Below, piece after piece: positions 13,454 to 18,637 of a stretch of DNA of 18,637 nucleotides (position 1 is the stretch's first letter; each line of letters starts with the position of its first letter). Both the position numbers and the translations under genes were made by a program. The notes below the pieces were generated by a model. It saw nothing but the letters and a program-made list of their open reading frames with translations. It was not told where the DNA came from and did not search any database. The stretch spans positions 1-18,637 of the forward strand of contig JBBDPC010000108.1 of the NCBI GenBank assembly GCA_040876735.1. Reading direction: 5' to 3'. This DNA is from Natronomicrosphaera sp040876735 (GTDB taxonomy: Bacteria > Planctomycetota > Phycisphaerae > Phycisphaerales > Phycisphaeraceae).

Positions 13454-13939
13454 GTCGTTTGAGCCAGGCAGACCGAAGCGGCGGCCGAGCCCGTGCCATA
13501 GCCACAGCCCCAGTATGCCGGCGGTGACTCCGAAAGCCACCAGATGCCAGACATTCGCACCGTGCGCCAACAAGTCGCCAGCATCGCCAACGCCATCGAT
13601 CCAGCCAAAACCTAAATACGCGCCATTGGCGATCAGGCAGAACCCTGCGAAAAACCGCAGTAGCTGCCGCCCCCACCACTGTTGCCACGCCCATACGCCC
13701 CACATGCCGACTGGCAGAACGCTACCGGCGACAGCACCCGCCCAAGCCACCAACAGCGGCCGCGGATTTGGGACGACTTCGGTGTAGGAGAAGCGCCGCG
13801 GGTTCAGGGACACTGCCGTCACACGGCCGCCAGTTGCCCATGCAGCCAAGACATGCCCCGCCTCATGCACCGCCATCATGCACCACCATGACAGGGGCAG
13901 AACGACGACAATGATTGCAACCGCTCGCCAGTTCGTCAT
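13451..13939 (-). CDS. M50-like membrane zinc metallopeptidase
   Basis: A 162-residue, very hydrophobic protein with about four membrane helices. The zinc motif HEAGH is at residues 25-29 in the first helix (AVHEAGHVLAAW), as in M50/site-2-protease-like enzymes. The third ligand is likely an Asp in WIDGVGDAGDLL. There is no PDZ domain, and it is shorter than RseP or SpoIVFB, so it belongs to a minimal M50-like group of unknown substrate. ATG 13937-13939 is the natural start, without an obvious ribosome site. It ends 10 bp before the histidine kinase ATG, so the two may be co-transcribed and work together, for instance signal processing plus sensing; that is inference. Confidence 0.83.
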   Translation of the reverse strand: MTNWRAVAIIVVVLPLSWWCMMAVHEAGHVLAAWATGGRVTAVSLNPRRFSYTEVVPNPRPLLVAWAGAVAGSVLPVGMWGVWAWQQWWGRQLLRFFAGFCLIANGAYLGFGWIDGVGDAGDLLAHGANVWHLVAFGVTAGILGLWLWHGLGRRFGLPGSND

Positions 13940-14005
13940 CAGGGCTGGCTCAACGAGGTCTGTGATTCAAGGGGAAGAAAACCACCAGGTTTGAAAATAA
14001 GACGC

Positions 14006-14404
14006 TTACCCCAGCGTCGCCATCGCCTCGTCGAGCGTGCTGCCGTATTCGAGGGTGTCGGCGACGCGGTTGTGGTCGTCGCAGAGGACGACTTTGGCTT
14101 TGTGGGCGTCGAGGGCGTCTTCCTGCATGAGGCCGAAGCAGACGATGATGACCTTGTGGCCGGCCTCGACGAGCTTGGCGGCGGCGCCGTTGACGCCGAT
14201 GATGCCGGAGCCGGGCTCGCCCTTGATGACGTAGGTTTCGAAGCGGACGGCGTTGTCGATGTCGAGCACGAGCACGGCTTCGTTGGGGCGGATGCCGCTG
14301 GCGCGCAGCAGATCGGCGTCGACGGTGATCGAGCCGACGTAATCCGGGTCGCACTGGGTGATGGTGGCCCGGTGGATCTTCGCTCGTAGCATCTTGCGCA
14401 GCAT
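14006..14404 (-). CDS. panD: Aspartate 1-decarboxylase (pyruvoyl enzyme)
   Basis: PanD turns aspartate into beta-alanine for pantothenate and CoA. The 132-residue proenzyme has the standard start MLRKMLRAKIHRATITQ and the self-cleavage site Gly24-Ser25 in YVGSITVD, which gives the pyruvoyl group on the alpha chain. Further conserved parts are FETYVIKGEPGSGIIGVNGAAA and GHKVIIVCFGLM. Length and motifs are normal. ATG 14402-14404 has GAGGG about 7-11 nt upstream, a usable ribosome site, and TATAAT at 14443-14448. No other pantothenate gene is next to it. Confidence 0.96.
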   Translation of the reverse strand: MLRKMLRAKIHRATITQCDPDYVGSITVDADLLRASGIRPNEAVLVLDIDNAVRFETYVIKGEPGSGIIGVNGAAAKLVEAGHKVIIVCFGLMQEDALDAHKAKVVLCDDHNRVADTLEYGSTLDEAMATLG

Positions 14405-14442
14405 GGGGTCCCTCTGCGGTCAGTGTCCCGCGTTAAGGACAC

Positions 14443-14448
14443 ATTATA
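14443..14448 (-). promoter_or_regulatory. panD promoter -10 (TATAAT)
   Basis: A perfect TATAAT on the minus strand, 38 nt before ATG 14404. This allows a ~30-nt leader that contains a GAGGG ribosome site. No clear -35 is seen. Confidence 0.6.
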
Positions 14449-14480
14449 CCGCATCGGAGGGGGTGGGTCACTGGGGGATT

Positions 14481-14506
14481 GGACTGGTCACTGAAGTGAC
14501 CAGTCC
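14481..14506. repeat. Perfect 11-bp hairpin between the glycosyltransferase gene and panD
   Basis: GGACTGGTCAC (14481-14491), loop TGAA, GTGACCAGTCC (14496-14506). On the minus transcript the loop is UUCA. It lies 24 bp after the glycosyltransferase stop. There is no T-run, so it may be an mRNA 3' stabiliser, a weak terminator or a repeat element. Confidence 0.75.
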
Positions 14507-14529
14507 GGGGGTGGAGCACATCAGGCTCA

Positions 14530-16353
14530 TCAGGCGCCGTTGCCCGCGCTCTCGGGGGTGATGCTGCGCAGGGCGTGCAGCAGCGGGACGAGGCGGTGCT
14601 CGACCACCTGGTCCCAGCCCATCTTGTTCACCAGGGCCTGCCCGGACTTGATCAGCGCCTCGCGCTGCTTGTCGGTGAAGGGGATGCGGGCCATCAGGTC
14701 GTCGGCCACGCCGCGGGCGATGCGGTTTTCCAAGGCGTCGCGCTGCTCGCGGGTCATGGCCAGCAGTTGGTCGATGGTGGGGTCGCCGTCGATGCTGGTG
14801 AAGTCGGCGACGATCACGTTCTTCGGCCGTTGGCCGTCCGTTACGGCATCGACGAAGCCGCGGCAGCCGCAGACGTTGGAGAAGACGCAGACCGCCCCGG
14901 AGCCCAGCGGTTCGAGCGGGCTGATGCCGAACGGCTCATAGGTCGCCATGCCGAACTCGACGTCGGTGGCCCGGCGGAAGTCGGCGATGGTCATGTCCTT
15001 GGGCAGCCGGCGGCCGATGCGGTCGCGCGACCAGCCGAACTGGTTGACCAGCACGATCTGGAGGTTGTCGTGGCTGGCGTTGAACGGCTCGATCATGTGG
15101 TGGATGTCGACTTCCGGGCCGACGAGGTCGGGAAAGCCGTGGCGGTGGTGGCGGGGCCAGCCGTACTGCTGCTCCATGTGGGCGATGTCCTGCGGCCGAC
15201 GGACGCCGCCGCCGGAGGTGAGGATGTAGAGGATGCCCTTTTTCTTTTTCGCCTTGAGCTTCGCGTCGAGTTCGTGGCAGACTTTCACGTCGCGCCACAG
15301 CCCCTTGCTCACCACCGGACGGGTGACGTGAGTCATCAGCACGTCCGGCTCATAGCCGACGAGCTTCTTCGAATACTCGGTGAGCATGGCCCGGCTGGCG
15401 TTGCGGCTGGCCAGTGTGATTTCGGGCGCGGGAATGCCGTTGTAGACCAGTTGCACCGGGTGTTCGTCGAACGGCTGGTTGAGGAAGTGCAGCTCGTCCT
15501 TGGTGTGGTCGCCCACGGCAATGACGCCATCGCACAGGTGGGCCCGGCTGACCAGGGCGTGGCGGAGGAAGGCGTCCTGGCTGCCGAAGACGTCGTCGAC
15601 ATACCGGCCCTGCTGGCGCGCCCGGGCGAGCACGTTGTAGAACATCGTGTCGTGGCCGGGGTGGTCTTCGACGAGGCGGCGGGCGGTGGCGCATTCGTGG
15701 GCGTGGAAGACCGTGCGGAACTGCTCGCCGCCGTCGAGGATGGCTTGAAGCGCGGCGGGCATGCCCATGTACTCATGCGCGAAGAGCACGCAGGGCCAGT
15801 CCTCTTCGCTGAGCAGCCCCTGCAACGCGTAGAAGGCGGGCTCGGCAAGGCGGACGTATTCCTCGTAGTCCCACGACTTTTCGTACTGCCCGCTGTCGAT
15901 GCCGAAGCGTTCCCAGAGGCGGAGCTTGAAGACGTTGAGCCGGTCGGGGTTGGCGCGGAAGACGTCGATGAGCAACACTTCCGACTCGCCCTGCCGGCCC
16001 TGGCCGGGCGGATCGTAACGACGTTTGCCGTAGACGATGGCGACGTTGAACGCCCACTCAACGGGGCGGAACCGGCCGGCGAGCCCGACCTTGTCGATCT
16101 GGTCGATCGAGGAGTAGAGCACTTCGCCATGCTCGCCGAGACGGTCTTCGGGCCGGGCCTGGATGTGCGTGGCGGTGGGCCCGATGAGGATGGAGCGCTT
16201 CACCGCCTGCTGGTAGACCGGCGAAGTGATGAGCCCTTCGAGCACCGTGCCGATGCCGCCAAGCTGTTCGACGGCTTCGTGCGTGACGTGGGCGAGGGTG
16301 AGGGGCGTGGGGTGTGAAGCGTGGGGCGTGGGGCGTGGGGCGTCTTCAGGCAT
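14530..16353 (-). CDS. Glycogen/starch synthase-like glycosyltransferase (GT-B fold)
   Basis: A 607-residue GT-B glycosyltransferase. Visible are the N-terminal nucleotide-sugar loop QLGGIGTVLEGL (30-41), FHAHE (216-220), a second-domain start with VYNGIP (303-308), THVTRPVVSKGLW (341-353), and the E-x7-E motif in ATYEPFGISPLEPLGSG (Glu473, Glu481). This is the pattern of glycogen synthases (GT3/GT5). I infer transfer of glucose from a nucleotide sugar to a glucan, with moderate certainty. The only usable start is ATG 16351-16353, inside the last codons of the four-helix-bundle gene (ATGCCTGA). Residues 4-17 (DAPRPTPHASHPTP) are encoded by a 7-bp repeat array, so the true core begins near LTLAHVTHEAVEQ. 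The N-terminus may have been remodelled by an insertion. Confidence 0.83.
   Translation of the reverse strand: MPEDAPRPTPHASHPTPLTLAHVTHEAVEQLGGIGTVLEGLITSPVYQQAVKRSILIGPTATHIQARPEDRLGEHGEVLYSSIDQIDKVGLAGRFRPVEWAFNVAIVYGKRRYDPPGQGRQGESEVLLIDVFRANPDRLNVFKLRLWERFGIDSGQYEKSWDYEEYVRLAEPAFYALQGLLSEEDWPCVLFAHEYMGMPAALQAILDGGEQFRTVFHAHECATARRLVEDHPGHDTMFYNVLARARQQGRYVDDVFGSQDAFLRHALVSRAHLCDGVIAVGDHTKDELHFLNQPFDEHPVQLVYNGIPAPEITLASRNASRAMLTEYSKKLVGYEPDVLMTHVTRPVVSKGLWRDVKVCHELDAKLKAKKKKGILYILTSGGGVRRPQDIAHMEQQYGWPRHHRHGFPDLVGPEVDIHHMIEPFNASHDNLQIVLVNQFGWSRDRIGRRLPKDMTIADFRRATDVEFGMATYEPFGISPLEPLGSGAVCVFSNVCGCRGFVDAVTDGQRPKNVIVADFTSIDGDPTIDQLLAMTREQRDALENRIARGVADDLMARIPFTDKQREALIKSGQALVNKMGWDQVVEHRLVPLLHALRSITPESAGNGA
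16302..16343. repeat. GGGGCGT heptad array, distal arm of the four-helix-bundle element
   Basis: Six consecutive heptads: GGGGCGT, GGGGTGT, GAAGCGT, then three perfect GGGGCGT. It lies inside the 5' end of the glycosyltransferase frame and ends 3 bp before the four-helix-bundle stop codon. The complementary array is at 16744-16785. Confidence 0.88.
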
Positions 16354-16729
16354 GGTTGGGGCACCAGTCGTTAGCGTGGGTGATCATGTTTGTCAGTTGA
16401 GCGCCTGCGTGATCGTATGTGTCTGCGAGGCGTTTGTAGGTCGGCGCGTCAACGAAGTTTAAGTGCAGTGCAAACTCGAGCCAGACGAGCGTTTCGGCGG
16501 CTTCACTGTCAGCATCGGACAGTTTGCTGGTAAACGCCCGGACGTAGCGGCGTTTCCGCCATGCCTCGGCGATATTAGCGCAGACGAAGCGAGATGACCG
16601 GCGCACCTGGTCGGTCGGGGCATACTGCTCTTCTTTGGGAAACGTCTGCGACAGCCGATGGACTTCCATGGCCGCGTCAAAAGCACGCCGGTATACGTCC
16701 AGTTCTCGAAAGCTTCGCGCCACCGCCAT
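16346..16729 (-). CDS. Four-helix-bundle protein (23S rRNA intervening-sequence / S23 type)
   Basis: A 127-residue helical protein of the TIGR02436 type, first known from ORFs in 23S rRNA intervening sequences and related to Avd of diversity-generating retroelements. Pattern: SFRELDVYRRAFDAAMEVHRLSQTFP (7-32), then the PxxExYAPTDQVRRSSRFVCANIAEAW motif, the RxFxSKLSDADSEAAETLVWLEFA segment and a last helix ending in DWCPNHA. No catalytic residues are known; the family is thought to bind nucleic acid or partner proteins. ATG 16727-16729 has GGGAGGG 6-12 nt upstream, a strong ribosome site. The gene is bracketed by complementary 7-bp arrays (16302-16343 and 16744-16785) and its last 8 bp overlap the glycosyltransferase start. 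The setting suggests an inserted element. Confidence 0.9.
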   Translation of the reverse strand: MAVARSFRELDVYRRAFDAAMEVHRLSQTFPKEEQYAPTDQVRRSSRFVCANIAEAWRKRRYVRAFTSKLSDADSEAAETLVWLEFALHLNFVDAPTYKRLADTYDHAGAQLTNMITHANDWCPNHA

Positions 16730-16743
16730 CGCACCCTCCCAAC

Positions 16744-16785
16744 CACGCCTCACGCCCGACACCTCACGCCCCACATCCCCATCAC
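16744..16785. repeat. ACGCCCC-type heptad array, proximal arm of the four-helix-bundle element
   Basis: Degenerate 7-bp units CACGCCT, CACGCCC, GACACCT, CACGCCC, CACATCC, CCATCAC. They are the inverse of the GGGGCGT units at 16302-16343 and lie just upstream of the ribosome site of the four-helix-bundle gene. The array touches the ilvN stop codon (16782-16784). Confidence 0.75.
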
Positions 16786-17384
16786 CCCGGCGGCAGGTCG
16801 GCGTCGTTGACGCCACTGTCATCGGGCGGGCCCTGCTTGCCGCGGCGGGCGGCGGTGGCCAGGGCGGGGCGGTCGCTGGAGACGGCCCGGCCGCGCGGCA
16901 TGGCGATGATGCCGGTGCGGGCAAGCTCCACCACGCCGTAAGGCTGGACGAGGTCGATGAACGCTTCGATCTTGTCTTCCGTGCCCGCCAGTTCGATCAT
17001 CAACTGGTCGCTGGCAACGTCCACCACCTTGGCGCGGAACAGGTCGGCCAGCGTGATGATCTCCTGCCGCTTGTGCGCGTCGCTGACCGACACCTGCACG
17101 AGCATCAGGTCACGCTCGACGAACGCGGCGTCCTGGTAGTCGACGACTTTCACTACGGGCACGAGCTTCTGCAACTGCTTGCGCACCTGCTCGAGCACGG
17201 CATCGTCGCCGTTGACGACAATCGTCATCCGCGACAGCTCGGGGTTCTCGGTCCGGCCCACGACCAGCGAGTCGATGTTGAACCCGCGCGCGGCAAACAT
17301 GCCCGCCACCTGGGCCAGCACGCCCGGCTCGTTGGTCACCAGCGCCGCGATCACGTGGCGCAGAATTGGAGAAGAATCGTTCAT
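16782..17384 (-). CDS. ilvN: Acetolactate synthase small (regulatory) subunit
   Basis: The small subunit binds the catalytic IlvB/IlvI subunit and confers valine feedback control on the first step of branched-chain amino acid synthesis. The 200-residue protein starts with an ACT domain (RHVIAALVTNEPGVLAQVAGMFAARGFNIDSLVVGRTE, 9-46), then SRMTIVVNGDD, a linker KLVPVVKVVDY, and the second domain ELAGTEDKIEAFIDLVQPYGVVELARTGIIAMPRG (131-165). Most homologues end near that point; here a ~35-residue Ala/Arg/Pro-rich tail continues to the edge of the heptad array. No large-subunit gene is adjacent. ATG 17382-17384 has no Shine-Dalgarno sequence and a TATCAT 8 nt upstream. ilvH is an equally used name. 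Confidence 0.95.
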   Translation of the reverse strand: MNDSSPILRHVIAALVTNEPGVLAQVAGMFAARGFNIDSLVVGRTENPELSRMTIVVNGDDAVLEQVRKQLQKLVPVVKVVDYQDAAFVERDLMLVQVSVSDAHKRQEIITLADLFRAKVVDVASDQLMIELAGTEDKIEAFIDLVQPYGVVELARTGIIAMPRGRAVSSDRPALATAARRGKQGPPDDSGVNDADLPPG

Positions 17385-17392
17385 GACGGGAC

Positions 17393-17398
17393 ATGATA
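17393..17398 (-). promoter_or_regulatory. -10-like TATCAT 8 nt before the ilvN ATG
   Basis: TATCAT, then GTCCCGTC, then ATG 17384. The -35 region falls inside the G-rich heptad array at 17407-17433. Confidence 0.5.
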
Positions 17399-17406
17399 GC
17401 AGTTTC

Positions 17407-17433
17407 GGGGTTGGGGATTGGGGGCTGGGGATG
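17407..17433. repeat. G-rich heptad array upstream of ilvN
   Basis: GGGGTTG, GGGATTG, GGGGCTG, GGGATG: a 7-bp period with four G-tracts of 3-5 spaced by 2-4 nt, a G-quadruplex-compatible pattern. It precedes the copy of motif J at 17459, as the GGGGTTC array does at 8068-8111. Confidence 0.75.
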
Positions 17434-17458
17434 TGAGATCAGGGATCGGAATGATGGC

Positions 17459-17488
17459 AAGCCGAGGGCTGAGTCCGCGAAGCCCCGG
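17459..17488 (+). repeat. 30-bp hairpin motif 'J', copy 3
   Basis: Exact 30-bp match to 8111-8140, and to 11757-11786 on the other strand. It lies 16 bp downstream of the mqnA stop codon. No T-type hairpin accompanies this copy. Confidence 0.9.
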
Positions 17489-17504
17489 ATCACTGTGCGC
17501 GATC

Positions 17505-18350
17505 TTACTGATGCACCACCAGTTCACGACCGCCCGGCAGCAGGCCCAGCGGTGCCGCCATCGCGGCCAGGCGGCGCACGGCTTCCAGTTCGCGCTCGCC
17601 CACGGTGTAGCGCAGGATGCGGCCGAGGTAGTCGTGCGCGAGGTCGACCGGCCAGCCATGCGCGGGGCCGTGGCGTTCGGCGATGGCGTGGATGTGACGG
17701 GCGTTGTGCTCGCGCTGCCGGGCGAGGCGGGCGGGCAGGTCGCCCAGCGCCGTCCCCTGCCGGGCCATCCAGACGGCAAACAGAAACGGCAATCCGGTCA
17801 GATCATGCCACGCTTCGCCGAGGTCGAGTTGATGCGGATACGCCACGGCTCGCGGCGAGTCGGTGACCACCTTGTCCCCGATCAGCAGCATCGCTTCCGG
17901 CGCGTCGGCGAGGCGGTGGCCGGCGACGTGTTCGCGGGCGTGGTAGTCGATCAGCGTCGGCCGACGATCGTGCATGGCATGCAGCAGCACCTGCAACAGC
18001 ACGACGCTGGTGTGGCTGTCCGTGTCGGCATGGACGACGCGCACGCGGTCGATAGGCACCTTGCTGAACAGGCGGACGGTGAAGGTCGGTCCTTCGCTGG
18101 CGATGCCGCCGACGGGCACGATCACCAGCGGCTCGGCCGCGCGGAAGTAGTCGACCACCGGGCACAGCGCCAGGTCGACCTGCCCCGCTTCGAGATCGCC
18201 CAGCAGTTCGGCGGGCACGTCGAAGCGCACCTGCGGATCGGGGCCGGCTTCCAGGCCTTCAATCAATGGACGGGCGTTGAGATAGCTGACGCAGCCGAGG
18301 CGATGGGCGGCGGTGGAGGGAGCGGGTGATGGACGTTGCGGGTCGGGCAT
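17505..18350 (-). CDS. mqnA: Chorismate dehydratase MqnA
   Basis: MqnA removes water from chorismate to give 3-[(1-carboxyvinyl)oxy]benzoate, the first step of the futalosine menaquinone pathway and the substrate for MqnE. The 281-residue product has the periplasmic-binding-protein-like fold typical of the family: LGCVSYLNARPLIEGLE near the N-terminus, VPAELLGDLEAGQVDLALCPVVDYF, an SEGPTFTVRLFSKVP strand, HTSVVLLQVLL, EAMLLIGDKVV and a C-terminal VWMARQG region with helical tail. ATG 18348-18350 is 7 nt after TACAAT and has no ribosome site. It is separated from mqnE by about 6 kb and from ilvN by repeats. Confidence 0.94.
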   Translation of the reverse strand: MPDPQRPSPAPSTAAHRLGCVSYLNARPLIEGLEAGPDPQVRFDVPAELLGDLEAGQVDLALCPVVDYFRAAEPLVIVPVGGIASEGPTFTVRLFSKVPIDRVRVVHADTDSHTSVVLLQVLLHAMHDRRPTLIDYHAREHVAGHRLADAPEAMLLIGDKVVTDSPRAVAYPHQLDLGEAWHDLTGLPFLFAVWMARQGTALGDLPARLARQREHNARHIHAIAERHGPAHGWPVDLAHDYLGRILRYTVGERELEAVRRLAAMAAPLGLLPGGRELVVHQ

Positions 18351-18357
18351 GGCGGGT

Positions 18358-18363
18358 ATTGTA
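18358..18363 (-). promoter_or_regulatory. -10-like TACAAT 7 nt before the mqnA ATG
   Basis: TACAAT, then ACCCGCC, then ATG 18350. The bases ACTAxAATACCC-GC-ATG are almost the same before the histidine kinase gene. No -35 is evident. Confidence 0.5.
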
Positions 18364-18399
18364 GTTGTTGAACGGCACGGTCGGCGGAAGGCTGATGCG

Positions 18400-18633
18400 G
18401 AGTTTCGCGCGGAGGCCGCCAAGAGCGCGGAGGACGCAGAGAAGAAGAATCAGCCACAGATGAACACGGATCGGAGAAGAGAGTCGGCCGCAAATGAACG
18501 CAGATAAACGCGAATAAGAAAGAGAAACAGAAAACAAGACAAGATGTTTTATTTCTTATCTGCGTTCATTCGCGGCTACTTCTTTTTTCTTCTCTGCGAT
18601 CTCCGCGCTCTTGGCGGCCTCTGCGCGAAACTC
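18400..18633. repeat. Large imperfect inverted repeat at the right window edge
   Basis: Outer arms 18400-18446 and 18587-18633 match at 44 of 47 positions. Inner arms 18487-18507 and 18556-18576 match at 20 of 21. The left side carries about 30 nt more between the two blocks (including AGCCACAGATGAACACGGAT) than the right. The region holds no convincing gene. Its words (purine-rich 'gcagagaag', 'atgaacgcagat') look like dispersed intergenic repeats I associate with Planctomycetes and Verrucomicrobia genomes. Confidence 0.8.
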
Positions 18634-18637
18634 TTTT

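Noticed and set aside
14575..16317. 580-codon plus-strand open frame
   Set aside because: It is antisense to the glycosyltransferase; valine/glycine/aspartate-rich shadow composition with no recognisable motif.
16346..16729. Diversity-generating retroelement Avd
   Set aside because: The protein is in the Avd-related family, but no reverse transcriptase, template repeat or variable repeat is present in the window.
16730..16924. N-terminal extension of the four-helix-bundle protein
   Set aside because: The extension overlaps ilvN and the heptad array and is low complexity; the ATG at 16729 has a strong ribosome site and starts the family domain.
1..18637. tRNA or rRNA genes
   Set aside because: I saw no cloverleaf with a GGTTCRANYCC arm and no rRNA-like conserved segments on either strand; GGGGTTCG matches are the heptad array only.

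Overview
The window looks like high-GC chromosomal DNA from the Planctomycetota, probably a Phycisphaerae-type lineage. The evidence is a TIGR04137-type 'small basic protein' known from the Planctomycetes/Verrucomicrobia/Chlamydiae group, a tgt-yajC-secD order, two genes of the futalosine menaquinone pathway (mqnE, mqnA), and many long hairpin-forming intergenic repeats. The assignment is inference from gene content. One run of exactly 100 N (7968-8067) is an assembly gap.

Layout. 1-3446 (minus): tgt, yajC and a partial secD that runs off the left edge (tRNA queuosine modification and Sec translocon accessory subunits). 3586-5051 (minus): a NUDIX hydrolase coupled by TGATG to a rhomboid protease. 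5127-7927 (minus): a DUF5658-like membrane protein, a 3-hydroxyisobutyrate-dehydrogenase-family oxidoreductase and a class I/II aminotransferase. 7928-8397 is gene-free and holds repeats, the gap and a terminator. 8398-9821 (minus): operon acpS, a membrane-anchored protein of unknown function, small basic protein. 9887-11591 (plus): a promoter and small lipoprotein gene, then mqnE. 11803-13939 (minus): an M50-like membrane metalloprotease and a HAMP sensor histidine kinase. 14006-17384 (minus): ilvN/ilvH, a four-helix-bundle (23S IVS type) protein, a glycogen-synthase-like glycosyltransferase and panD. 17505-18350 (minus): mqnA. The right edge is a large imperfect inverted repeat.

The most unusual content is not the genes but a layer of repeats. 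At least eight short arrays with a 7-bp period, each with a different unit (AGAGGTC, GGGGTTC, TTTCGAG, TGATTTC, GGGGCGT, GGGGNTG and others), sit at gene boundaries. Several are arranged as inverted pairs forming hairpins. An exact 30-bp hairpin motif occurs three times. At two of these places the same ordered module is seen: G-rich heptad, 30-bp hairpin, heptad inverted repeat, GC hairpin with T-run. One heptad-bearing insert lies inside tgt between its zinc ligands. One inverted heptad pair brackets the four-helix-bundle gene, and its distal arm encodes the N-terminus of the downstream glycosyltransferase. I propose a family of heptad-bounded elements, possibly with the four-helix-bundle protein as a partner. 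This is inference.

A second pattern is that six genes have a -10-like hexamer (TANNAT) 6-8 nt before the ATG and no Shine-Dalgarno sequence, which suggests leaderless transcripts. A third is a roughly 270-residue charged, helix-rich insertion inside the first periplasmic domain of SecD.
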